Origin: Nitrososphaerota archaeon
Lineage (GTDB): Archaea; Thermoproteota; Nitrososphaeria; Nitrososphaerales; CADDZS01
Direction of reading: 5' to 3'
NCBI GenBank assembly: GCA_013288145.1
Contig: JABDCJ010000006.1
Span: forward strand, 16,964 to 80,963
Length of the DNA: 64,000 nucleotides
A program made the position numbers and the translations under genes. Positions 42,514-50,067 of this stretch are shown here, piece by piece. Under the pieces are notes generated by a model. That model was not told the origin of the DNA. It did not search any database and was given only the letters and a program-made list of their open reading frames with translations. Each line of letters begins with the position of its first letter. Position 1 is the first letter of the stretch.

Positions 42514-42815
42514 CAATCGTTTTTGTATTAGCCTTAAAACCGACCCCCCTAGCGCAACCCCACGCGCGTGCGTGAAAATGAAATTTTATGGATCCCCTAG
42601 AACCCCAGTCTAAGTGCAATTCGAATACATCGTGATGGATTTATAGTTGCCTTAAAACCGAGGCCCCCTATGATCAATCCAACCGGGAGAGTGCGAAAAT
42701 AGTATCTTTTCTGTGGATCAATTCAAGCGTCTCATTTGCTTTATTATTCCATTTTCGGCGCGATCGCGCAGTGGCGCACTTTTCTGTACAGCAGAGATTG
42801 AAACGAGCTCTGTTT
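42514..42815. repeat. Dispersed structured intergenic element, copy B (expanded)
   Basis: The head (42514-42575) and tail (42744-42815) match copy A at 23254-23427. Between them is an extra, more diverged unit beginning GCCTTAAAACCGAGGCCCCC (42650 onward) and ending, like the first, at TGGATC, so the head appears duplicated. GCGCGATCGCGC in the tail is a perfect 12-base palindrome. The block fills most of the 524-base gap between the coiled-coil operon and the DUF4382 gene. A 76-codon minus-strand frame through it has no support. Confidence 0.75.
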
Positions 42816-42987
42816 ATCATGATTATTGCATCGGAGCAACTGCAATTTGGTCGGTTCAAAGATACAACATTCCCGCAATAGCTTTTAGCGGCCTGAGTGT
42901 TCAATTAATTGAACACTGGGTGTTTCGCTTTAACTCTCCTGTTCAAAGTGTATAGTTCTAATACGATCCTAGCTTTCCTTTCCTCAA

Positions 42988-44214
42988 ATGAGCTCCAGCC
43001 GCAGCCTTGTACTCTCCGCGGTCTCAGCCGCGATTATCGCAATCGTCCTTGTATCTGGAGTCGTTGCTATCGGCGTTCTGAGTACCACTCGTTCAACGAG
43101 TGTAGTTACTAGTTCTCAGCTTTCAGGTACTACTCAAAGCAATAGTCCGCCTCAAACAAGCGTATCTCAGACTACTTCTGCCAGCCAGAATTCAGTCTCA
43201 ACCCCGGAAACTCAATCTTCGTCAAGTTCTTCAGGTGCGCTTGCCGTTCTAATGACCGATCCGCCAACTGTCCCAGCCGGCGTGACAGCAGTATTCATTA
43301 CATATTCAAACCTGGGAATCCATGTAAGCGGAGCTGGCAACAACACCGGTTGGCACGTGTTGAATCTTCAAGGCCAGATCGACTTGATGAGCATCATAAA
43401 TTCCACGCAAACCGTCGCGAGGGCCAACATTACATCCGGTAGTTTTAACGCGCTCGCATTCAATGTTACTTCGGCACTCGTCACTTTTCAAGGCAACAAT
43501 TACACAGCAGACCTGGTATATCAGAATCATTTGCTGTTTGTACCCATTGTTGGCGGAATAAACGTAACCGGAGGCCAAACCTCGGCTGCAGTTATCGACA
43601 TTTCGCCCACTGTATTGCTTCTCGGAAACCAGACTAATCCTGCTTTCGCATTCCTGCCTGCAGCAACAGCTTACACAGTTCCTGCCCAGTCCGTACAGAC
43701 GTTGCACTTGAGTGTGGGAGACAAGGACGACCTAAAGAACGCAACTTGGTGGATGACTTTTCAGAAAGAGTCAAAATTTGAGATAACCCATGTATCGCTG
43801 AGCTCAAGCGGATTTACATTCAACGTAACCAATACAGGCAAAGAACCGGTAGCCTTGAAACTTGTCGACGTGACATCGCGGACCTCTATTTCTGGTGGCA
43901 ACGTTCCGTTATCAAATTTCCCAACATTGCTTAGCATATCCGAAGTTTTCGTCCTGGAGCGGAATTCAACCGTCATCCCGATCACCCAGGTTGGAAATGG
44001 CATAGTTGAGGCACAGCTAGACTCCGCCGGCTTTCTGGTCCCAGTCGGACACTCCCAAGTATTCAGCTTCTCGGGCAATGTCACGCTTGGTGCGGCTGTC
44101 GCTTCAGTATACAAACATGCCCAGGAACAGCGTATAGTAGCTGGACAAACGTACATACTGACTATCACAGGAAATGGACTCACTGCACAGGCATTCGTGG
44201 TAGCCGGTTCTTAA
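42988..44214 (+). CDS. Membrane-anchored extracellular protein with DUF4382 domain
   Basis: The 408-residue protein has an N-terminal membrane segment (about 8-30, SAAIIAIVLVSGVVAIGVLS), a Ser/Thr/Gln-rich linker to about 85, and a DUF4382 domain (about 86-215) with LAVLMTDPPTVPAGVTAVFI and GWHVLNLQGQIDLMSIINST. The C-terminal half is a further beta-rich domain with many potential N-glycosylation sites (FNVTNTGKEPVALKL). DUF4382 proteins are surface proteins of unknown role. GTGTATAG near 42946-42953 is the likely TATA box. Confidence 0.83.
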   Translation: MSSSRSLVLSAVSAAIIAIVLVSGVVAIGVLSTTRSTSVVTSSQLSGTTQSNSPPQTSVSQTTSASQNSVSTPETQSSSSSSGALAVLMTDPPTVPAGVTAVFITYSNLGIHVSGAGNNTGWHVLNLQGQIDLMSIINSTQTVARANITSGSFNALAFNVTSALVTFQGNNYTADLVYQNHLLFVPIVGGINVTGGQTSAAVIDISPTVLLLGNQTNPAFAFLPAATAYTVPAQSVQTLHLSVGDKDDLKNATWWMTFQKESKFEITHVSLSSSGFTFNVTNTGKEPVALKLVDVTSRTSISGGNVPLSNFPTLLSISEVFVLERNSTVIPITQVGNGIVEAQLDSAGFLVPVGHSQVFSFSGNVTLGAAVASVYKHAQEQRIVAGQTYILTITGNGLTAQAFVVAGS

Positions 44215-44352
44215 TCCGGTCTCCGCCTTTTTGCCCTTGCTTCGCGCGGAATTGAAACTTCCAAATTCGCTATCTTTGAAGCTGCTCACGAGATTTACTC
44301 CTCGCATTTTCTATTGTCCGCCAGCGTTGGCGCAAATTATGTAGAGAAAATC

Positions 44353-44361
44353 CGTTTATAG
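44353..44361 (+). promoter_or_regulatory. TATA-like box before the 81-residue protein gene
   Basis: The stretch CCGTTTATAGCC lies about 20-25 bases before the TTG at 44375, consistent with a leaderless transcript from that start or a very short leader to the in-frame GTG at 44399. Confidence 0.4.
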
Positions 44362-44374
44362 CCGAAGTAGGCTT

Positions 44375-44620
44375 TTGCTTGGTGGAGAAAAAGTCCCAGT
44401 GCAAGACGAAGATTCCTATGACGTTAGCGTAACCATGCTTGTCTCTAAGAATGGAAGAGACGTCGAGAAAAAGAATGTTGATTTCGGGAAGTTAAAGGAA
44501 GCCCAGGTGAAAGGATTGGCTGATCTTTTCTCCATGATGTCGGCAAACATTGAGTACATCAAAAGCTTGACTCCCCACTTTGAAAAGCTTGACAAGAGCA
44601 AGCCCACATATCTGCAATGA
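44375..44620 (+). CDS. Small soluble protein of unknown function
   Basis: The 81-residue frame begins at TTG (in-frame GTG at 44399 is an alternative) and has a beta-rich first half (YDVSVTMLVSKNGRDVEKKN) and a helical second half (VKGLADLFSMMSANIEYIKS). Composition and the upstream TATA box support a real gene. No family is recognised. It converges on the transporter ATPase gene. Confidence 0.5.
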   Translation: MLGGEKVPVQDEDSYDVSVTMLVSKNGRDVEKKNVDFGKLKEAQVKGLADLFSMMSANIEYIKSLTPHFEKLDKSKPTYLQ

Positions 44621-44645
44621 AATCAAATCTGGATAATTCTAATCT

Positions 44646-45251
44646 TCAGAATAATTTTCTGCTCTTGCCTTTTTCCATCACGTACGCGTGATCTGCCATA
44701 GCGGAATCTTCCGTTAGCTGGGAAGTAAAGATAGCTTCAACCCTGGATTCCGAGCATAGACGACGAAATCGGGTGATAAACTCTGCACGATTGTCGATGT
44801 TAGAAAATGTCTCATCCACCAATATCAGTCTAGGTCTTGCAAGTAATGCAGTTGCAAGTGAAACCCTTTCCCGCATGCCCAAGCTCAACTTTTGGAGTTT
44901 GCCGGAGTATGTGATCCCGAGATCACTTTTGACCTTTCCCACTTGACCCAAGTTTTTTTCTCGTCCGTTAAGATTCATTCCCCAGGTCAGATGCTTTTCA
45001 ACATCCATGTGCTGGATATATGATTGGGGCGTGACGAGAATGACCTCTTTCTTGTCCATTGACAAATTCGAGATATCGTTTGAGGCGAGTTTAACGAACC
45101 CTTCATCGGCTTTGAGCACTCCGGCAATAATGTTAAGCAGGGTACTTTTTCCTGTTCCGTTTTGACCAGTCAGGCAGATGAATCCTTCATCTTGGATTTC
45201 GGCTTCCAAGACAAAGTCCCCGAGCTTCTTTCTTGCTCGAACATGGATCAT
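44646..45251 (-). CDS. wtpC: Molybdate/tungstate ABC transporter ATPase, short form
   Basis: The 201-residue ATPase has Walker A GQNGTGKST, the Q-loop in VTPQSYIQHM and Walker B LILVDETFSNID. Three points are unusual: the signature is LSLGM in place of LSGGQ, the switch His is missing (FTSQLTED where VTHD is usual), and the protein ends right after the ATPase core, without the regulatory C-terminal domain of ModC/WtpC (about 350 residues). It is divergent from the binding-protein and permease genes, with a 160-base control region between. The function as a partner of WtpA/WtpB is inferred from position. Confidence 0.8.
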   Translation of the reverse strand: MIHVRARKKLGDFVLEAEIQDEGFICLTGQNGTGKSTLLNIIAGVLKADEGFVKLASNDISNLSMDKKEVILVTPQSYIQHMDVEKHLTWGMNLNGREKNLGQVGKVKSDLGITYSGKLQKLSLGMRERVSLATALLARPRLILVDETFSNIDNRAEFITRFRRLCSESRVEAIFTSQLTEDSAMADHAYVMEKGKSRKLF

Positions 45252-45349
45252 CAGGAATACCTCAAATCATCATACAAAACTAATATCGGTTGCGATTATT
45301 GTCTAGGAGGAAAGGATTCTGTGTCCGCATAATTTCTAGCACGTGAAAA

Positions 45350-45383
45350 AGCAACGTATTGACGTTGCTCCATGTTTTTAAGA
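45350..45383 (+). promoter_or_regulatory. Perfect palindrome and TATA box of the wtpA promoter
   Basis: AGCAACGT (45350-45357) and ACGTTGCT (45362-45369) are perfect eight-base arms around ATTG. Four bases on lies the TATA-like GTTTTTAAGA (45374-45383), 29-38 bases before the ATG at 45412. The dyad covers the BRE side of the promoter, so a regulator bound there could block or aid transcription. Tfx, encoded 2 kb downstream, is one candidate. Confidence 0.55.
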
Positions 45384-45411
45384 TCCGGCACAATCGGTTC
45401 TTAAATTCGAC

Positions 45412-46593
45412 ATGAGCCCAGGTAAATACGTCCGTGGTCGATCCGAAACGACTTTTGGCGAACGGCCAAAAAAGGTAGCCATTTCGACTATCGCAGTTGT
45501 GGTCGTGATTGTTGTCATAATCATCGTCGCTGCGGGAGCAGCTTTCTATTTTGCATCCAGCAGCACATCAACAACCACCTCGTCTTCAACTTCGTCCTCG
45601 TCATCTGTATCATCTGCAACTTCCTCCTCGAGCTCCTCTTCAGGCTCTCGTTCGGCTTTGATTCTGTATTCTGCAGATGCCTATGTCAACGAGTCGACTA
45701 GACTCGCAAACGCATTTTCAAATACCAGTGGAATTGCCTTCGCACCACCAAAGTCCGCAGGCTCCTCGGCTTTGGGGCAACAGATAGCGGAAGGAAATCC
45801 AGTTAGCGTGTTTATTTCGGTTTCCAAAACCGCCGTTCAGAATACTACATTGAAGAATGAATCCTCCGGTTGGGCGGTCGCTTTCGCGACAGACCAGATG
45901 GGATTGGCGTATACAAATTCCTCCGGGCAAAGTCAGACTGTTACAGCGGTGGTCAACTCGTTCAAGTCAGCAGTTACGAGCAATACCACGGGCGCTTGGT
46001 ACGATTTCTATTCAAACCTGACCTCGGGTCAAGTCAAGGTCGGGATTTCAAATCCCAACGCAGATCCCGCCGGATACAGAGCGTGGATAGTTCTCGAGGC
46101 AGCCGGCAAGAACTATGCGAATAACTCAAGTTATTTTGTAAACCGCATTAGATCAAACGGTGGTAATGTTACCGGGGCAAGTGCGGCTGACCTCGTCGCG
46201 CCGCTGCAATCCGGAAATATTCAGTTTCTATTCATTTACAAATCGGACATTTCTTCTCTGAAACTAAATCTGCTTCAACTTCCGAGTGCTGTTAATCTAG
46301 GCTCACCCTCGTATAACACGTACTATTCCCAATTTACTTACAATACAACCACAGGACTTCAGAAAGGTTCAGCTATCGTACTTTGGATAACAGTGCCAAA
46401 GGATAGTACAAATTACAACGAATCAGTACAGTTTGTGGTCTTCGTTCTGCAAAATTACAAGACGATCCTTAGCGGGTTTGGACTCGTTTACATAAGTCCG
46501 CCTAAACTTTACAATGATACTAGTTCAGACGTACCAACTGAGCTTGGACAATTGCTGGGTCAGGGCTCGCTGGCTTACGCAGGCCCTCTTTGA
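45412..46593 (+). CDS. wtpA: Tungstate/molybdate-binding protein, membrane-anchored
   Basis: The 393-residue protein has a membrane segment (about 25-47), a Ser/Thr linker to about 80, and a ModA/WtpA binding domain. Matches to WtpA include ALILYSADAYVNESTRLANA at the start, AFATDQMGLAYTNSS, and the oxyanion/hinge segment VGISNPNADPAGYRAWIVLE, plus QFLFIYKSDISSLKL. It captures tungstate or molybdate outside the cell. The permease gene begins one base after its stop. It supplies metal for molybdopterin enzymes such as the one at 14378. Confidence 0.88.
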   Translation: MSPGKYVRGRSETTFGERPKKVAISTIAVVVVIVVIIIVAAGAAFYFASSSTSTTTSSSTSSSSSVSSATSSSSSSSGSRSALILYSADAYVNESTRLANAFSNTSGIAFAPPKSAGSSALGQQIAEGNPVSVFISVSKTAVQNTTLKNESSGWAVAFATDQMGLAYTNSSGQSQTVTAVVNSFKSAVTSNTTGAWYDFYSNLTSGQVKVGISNPNADPAGYRAWIVLEAAGKNYANNSSYFVNRIRSNGGNVTGASAADLVAPLQSGNIQFLFIYKSDISSLKLNLLQLPSAVNLGSPSYNTYYSQFTYNTTTGLQKGSAIVLWITVPKDSTNYNESVQFVVFVLQNYKTILSGFGLVYISPPKLYNDTSSDVPTELGQLLGQGSLAYAGPL

Positions 46594-46594
46594 A

Positions 46595-47377
46595 ATGAAT
46601 TGGTTTAGGATCTTAGCGTATCTGTCTCTTGCTGTAATTCTCGTACCTATGGCCGTCCTTCTCTACGAAGGTCTCGGGCCTCTCAGAAATCCCGAAGGAT
46701 ACAGCTCAAGTGTCTTTAGTTCAATTGGGCTCACTTTGTTTTCATCTGCTCTCGCTGCTCTTGTCTGCGTGGTAGTCTTTACCCCTCTTGGATTTTATTT
46801 TGCCAGAAACGAGTCGAATTTCGGTGAAACTCTTGCCGATATACCCGCGAGTATTCCGCATCCAATCGTTGGGGTGGCGCTCTTGGTTCTTTTCAGTCCG
46901 CTGACTCCTTTTGGAAAATTCATGCAATCGATTGGAGTCGATGTGTTTGATACTCTCCTGGGACTGGTCCTCGCGCTCACCCTAATTTCGGCCCCAATTT
47001 ATGTAAAGTCGATCCAACCTTTTTTTCAATCAATGAGCAAGGAGCCGGAGTATTTTGCTCAAGGGCTAGGAGCAACTAGGTTTCGAACCTTCATTTCAGT
47101 TGTGCTTCCAAACTCAACCCGGGGTATTCTTAGTGCCTCTTTGATTTCAATGAGCCGAGCTATGAGCGAGTTTGGATCGATTGCGATAATCGCCTACTAC
47201 GTGTTGTCGCCGAAAGCATTTTTCGGCATTAGTCCCGCATCGGTTTTGATTTACAATCTTTACACTCAAACAGGTTTGCAGGCTGCAGCCACAGCGTCCG
47301 CGGTCATGATTTTGGTGTCCATCGCCATTATGATTGGCCTGAGATTCGCTAGCCAGAGAAGACGGGCCCTCATTTGA
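46595..47377 (+). CDS. wtpB: Tungstate/molybdate ABC transporter permease
   Basis: The 260-residue protein has six membrane helices and the EAA-type loop EYFAQGLGATRFRTFISVVL that docks the ATPase. An N-terminal helix reads LAYLSLAVILVPMAVLLYEG. The start ATG is one base after the wtpA stop, so translation is coupled; the frame extends upstream inside wtpA, but that part is not family-like. It forms the channel for oxyanion uptake with WtpA and the divergently encoded ATPase. Confidence 0.88.
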   Translation: MNWFRILAYLSLAVILVPMAVLLYEGLGPLRNPEGYSSSVFSSIGLTLFSSALAALVCVVVFTPLGFYFARNESNFGETLADIPASIPHPIVGVALLVLFSPLTPFGKFMQSIGVDVFDTLLGLVLALTLISAPIYVKSIQPFFQSMSKEPEYFAQGLGATRFRTFISVVLPNSTRGILSASLISMSRAMSEFGSIAIIAYYVLSPKAFFGISPASVLIYNLYTQTGLQAAATASAVMILVSIAIMIGLRFASQRRRALI

Positions 47378-47437
47378 AACAGACATCTTGGTATCACAAA
47401 CTAGTCCTAACTTTAGCACTCGCAACAAACTCTAAAT

Positions 47438-47950
47438 TTGAAATTCTATCATTGCACTATAGAACCAAGCTTGGCGACTGTTCGTAAGGAACGAGGAACG
47501 ATTGAGGTTAGTTCCCTGGATCTTTTCCCTGAAATGGTTCTCGGTCGACACGGCTTTCTGTCGGAAAAACAATCGCGGGTCATTTTTCTAAGATCTTGTG
47601 GATTCACACAACTTGAGATCGCTGGAGATCTGAAAATGTCAAGGGCAAGCGTCTCAATGATCGAAGGACGTGCCAGAAGACAGGTTCTACGGGCAAGGCA
47701 GACAGTACAATTTTTTGAACTCGTTCAAAAGCAACACGAAGTCAAAGTGAATCCTGGCACACGGCTTCAGCAGGTACCGATGATCGTTTTGCTGGAAGCA
47801 GACAAATTTGGAATACATCTTCGATCCAACATGGTAGAAATATTACGGATAATCAAAAAGTCAAAGACAGCCTGCATAGGTTCCGAAGGAAGGTTGTGTG
47901 AGAGCTTACTATTTCGATTCAACGAAAGAGGAAAGCTTACTCTTGTCTAG
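47438..47950 (+). CDS. tfx: Tfx-family DNA-binding protein
   Basis: The 170-residue protein carries the Tfx helix-turn-helix: HGFLSEKQSRVIFLRSCGFT, QLEIAGDLKMSRASVSMIEG and RARRQVLRARQTV, at residues about 38-90. The C-terminal part is an alpha/beta effector-like domain. In Methanothermobacter, Tfx binds the promoter of a molybdenum formylmethanofuran dehydrogenase operon; here it follows the molybdate/tungstate transporter by 60 bases. Control of metal uptake and molybdoenzyme genes is therefore a reasonable inference. The TTG at 47438 gives a longer N-terminus than usual; an internal ATG (residue 33) is the alternative. Confidence 0.82.
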   Translation: MKFYHCTIEPSLATVRKERGTIEVSSLDLFPEMVLGRHGFLSEKQSRVIFLRSCGFTQLEIAGDLKMSRASVSMIEGRARRQVLRARQTVQFFELVQKQHEVKVNPGTRLQQVPMIVLLEADKFGIHLRSNMVEILRIIKKSKTACIGSEGRLCESLLFRFNERGKLTLV

Positions 47951-48004
47951 ATGAGGAAAGTTTTTCACGTGGTAGGATTAAACGTGCAGGCCGCCTAAAC
48001 TTTC

Positions 48005-48292
48005 TTGATAACTGTACATATCAGTGGCCATTTGAAAGATTACACCGGAAAGAAGAGGGACCTCGAAATATCAGATGACGTTACCAATGTAGCTTCGCTT
48101 GTCAACAAACTAGATCAAATGTTTCCTGGGATCAAAGATCGGATTTTCGACGATCAAAATAATACGAGACAATTCGTAAATATTTTCGTCAATGGCACAA
48201 ACATAAGGGATAGCGAGAAAGAATACACAAACCTTAAGGATGGATATTCGGTGCACATCCTCCCGTCGGTCGCAGGTGGTTGTTATGCCTAG
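48005..48292 (+). CDS. MoaD/ThiS-like ubiquitin-fold protein with Cys-Tyr-Ala after the di-glycine
   Basis: The 95-residue protein has the beta-grasp fold of MoaD and archaeal SAMPs: ITVHISGHLKDYTGKKRDLE, NIFVNGTNIRDSEKEYTNLK and the closing VHILPSVAGG. MoaD-type sulfur carriers are activated at a C-terminal Gly-Gly, but here CYA follows, so three residues must be removed first. QbsE-type carriers of bacteria end in Gly-Gly-Cys-Phe and are trimmed by a JAMM protease, which is a close precedent. Start is TTG. The last eight bases overlap the Asp-box protein gene. Role in molybdopterin synthesis, sulfur transfer or protein tagging is undecided. Confidence 0.85.
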   Translation: MITVHISGHLKDYTGKKRDLEISDDVTNVASLVNKLDQMFPGIKDRIFDDQNNTRQFVNIFVNGTNIRDSEKEYTNLKDGYSVHILPSVAGGCYA

Positions 48293-49373
48293 AAATTCTG
48301 ATGTCTCTTTGATTCTGGTGGGTACGAGAAAGGGAGCTTTCATTTACACTTCAAAAGACGGACGAAGAACTTGGAAAGTCTCTGGCCCTCATTTTCGTGG
48401 TAAGGAAATCTACCATCTAGCCTATGATAAAAGAAACAAGATTTTGCTTGCGTCTGTGAGCGAACCCCAGTGGGGACCTAGCATCTCGAGAAGTTTCGAT
48501 CTCGGGAAAACTTGGAAGTTATCGAATCCTCCAAAATTTCCAAAAAATGATCGGGAGGAGTCCGTGAAGAGAGTGTGGCACATTAAACCCAGCGTGGAAA
48601 GTGAGCCGGATGTTCTTTATTGCGGAGTAGAACCCGCAACTCTCTTTCGAAGCAACGATAAAGGAGAGAATTGGGAAATTAACACTTCAATGTTTGAGGA
48701 CAAAACTCGACCAAAATGGCAGGCAGGGGGAGGGGGTTTGTGTCTGCATACTATCTTGATTCGAGACGATGATCCGAATGACCTGCACGTTGCAATCTCT
48801 TCAGTGGGGACACTAAACTCGAAGGACGGTGGAGAAAACTGGAAGTTTCAAAACAAAAACGTGCGTGCGGATTCTACTCCCGACAATTACCCGGAATACG
48901 GTCAGTGCGTGCACAAACTTGCGAGAAATAGTCAACGACCGGGTGTGATTTTTCAGCAAAATCACTGGGGTGTCTATAGGAGCGATGACGACGGGGAAAA
49001 CTGGAAGGACATCAGGAATAATCTTCCCTCAAAATTCGGATTTCCAATTGCCGTCGATGCGAACGATCCCAAAAGAGCATATGTTGTCCCGCTTGAAGGA
49101 GACTTTTCCCGCGTGTCGCCCGATGGGAATTTTTTTGTCTGGGCTACCGATAACTCCGGTAAGGAGTGGTTTCCTCTACACAGGGGACTGCCAAAGCCCG
49201 CGTACTTTACAATCCTTCGCGATGCAATGACTGCCGATCAGGAAGACCCGTGTGGATTGTATGTCGGCACTACCACTGGTCACCTTTATGCTAGCCGAAA
49301 TTCTGGAGGCTCGTGGTCTCGATTGAGTGACACTCTACCCCCAATCCTTTCGGTGTCTGTCTCATCAACTTGA
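48285..49373 (+). CDS. Asp-box (BNR/sialidase-like) beta-propeller protein
   Basis: The 362-residue protein starts at ATG 48285, inside the end of the MoaD-like gene. It has at least six Asp-box repeats: SKDGRRTWKVS, SFDLGKTWKLS, SNDKGENWEIN, SKDGGENWKFQ, SDDDGENWKDI and SRNSGGSWSRL. This marks a six- or seven-bladed propeller of the sialidase/Vps10 type. No signal peptide is visible and the catalytic Arg triad of sialidases is not apparent, so glycosidase activity is doubtful. The tight coupling to the carrier suggests a joint function, perhaps as binding platform or target. Confidence 0.85.
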   Translation: MPRNSDVSLILVGTRKGAFIYTSKDGRRTWKVSGPHFRGKEIYHLAYDKRNKILLASVSEPQWGPSISRSFDLGKTWKLSNPPKFPKNDREESVKRVWHIKPSVESEPDVLYCGVEPATLFRSNDKGENWEINTSMFEDKTRPKWQAGGGGLCLHTILIRDDDPNDLHVAISSVGTLNSKDGGENWKFQNKNVRADSTPDNYPEYGQCVHKLARNSQRPGVIFQQNHWGVYRSDDDGENWKDIRNNLPSKFGFPIAVDANDPKRAYVVPLEGDFSRVSPDGNFFVWATDNSGKEWFPLHRGLPKPAYFTILRDAMTADQEDPCGLYVGTTTGHLYASRNSGGSWSRLSDTLPPILSVSVSST

Positions 49374-49388
49374 TTTAGTTAAGTAGAG

Positions 49389-49490
49389 ATGGTATGTTTG
49401 TATAAGCAGGCCCGGTTAATTCTGTACATTTTCATTCTGGCCATTGTCGCTATCTCCATCATCGGCTTCGTAACTGCATACTTAGCCTAG
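49389..49490 (+). CDS. 33-residue single-pass membrane peptide
   Basis: ATG 49389 opens a 33-codon frame: MVCLYKQARLILYIFILAIV continuing with a hydrophobic stretch and ending YLA. Residues 10-30 form one membrane helix preceded by two basic residues, so the N-terminus would be inside. It starts 13 bases after the Asp-box gene stop and its TAG overlaps the end of the convergent gene by four bases. Such mini-proteins are often real but unannotated; here the evidence is composition and position only. Confidence 0.35.
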   Translation: MVCLYKQARLILYIFILAIVAISIIGFVTAYLA

Positions 49491-49978
49491 GATTGCGCGA
49501 TGAGAGTCTGGTTCATTGTCTCGCCGTCACTGAATCGAATAAAACAATTGTAGGTTGAAGTGTAGCGCAGAGGAGTATTGATGTAGCCTTCCAGCTGGTA
49601 ATCACCTCCCGCGAGGATTACTGGCGAGCTTTCCGAAACAGTTAGGCACGAATTTGACACGATCACCATTGCAGTTGCATTCGTAGCTCCGGAACCGCTT
49701 ATCACAACGTTCACGATGCTGACGTTATTCGTGGAGGGATTTTGTATGTAGACTTCGAGCTCTGCAGCACCAGCGCAGGTTGCATTGAGCGATCTTGTAG
49801 AAGGCGAGCCGCCAAATAGTGCCAGTTCCTCGTAGCTCAATTGCGAGGATTGGACCGTGCCGGGCATGATACTTGTCCAAACCAGCGCGAAAACTACCAG
49901 TCCGACGAACCCGCCCACTATTGTACCTGTTAGAAGGTTGCTCGAGATCGCGAAGTGTTTGCTTTTCTCGAATCGCAT
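49487..49978 (-). CDS. Secreted or anchored protein with one membrane helix
   Basis: The 163-residue protein has a short basic N-terminus and one hydrophobic helix (about 17-37, TGTIVGGFVGLVVFALVWTS), then a beta-rich extracellular domain with several Asn-x-Ser/Thr sites (SLNATCAGAAELEVYIQNPS) and three Cys that may pair. The layout resembles archaeal pilin-like or flagellin-associated proteins, but no class III signal cleavage site is clear. It is divergent from the anchored protein at 50068. Confidence 0.65.
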   Translation of the reverse strand: MRFEKSKHFAISSNLLTGTIVGGFVGLVVFALVWTSIMPGTVQSSQLSYEELALFGGSPSTRSLNATCAGAAELEVYIQNPSTNNVSIVNVVISGSGATNATAMVIVSNSCLTVSESSPVILAGGDYQLEGYINTPLRYTSTYNCFIRFSDGETMNQTLIAQS

Positions 49979-50067
49979 TGAGATTATGCTATTTTTTTGG
50001 ATTTTTACACGTTCCGCAGACGTCTTACCACTTAAATTTCCATTTTATCGAGAGTTTGAATGTCAAA

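Noticed and set aside
42674..42904. 76-codon minus-strand frame through repeat copy B
   Set aside because: The same reading is not preserved as an open gene in copy A, and differences between copies change residues, so no coding selection is evident.
49873..50067. Upstream extension of the anchored protein at 50068
   Set aside because: It runs antisense through the promoter and start of the divergent gene; the ATG at 50068 precedes the basic and membrane segments directly.
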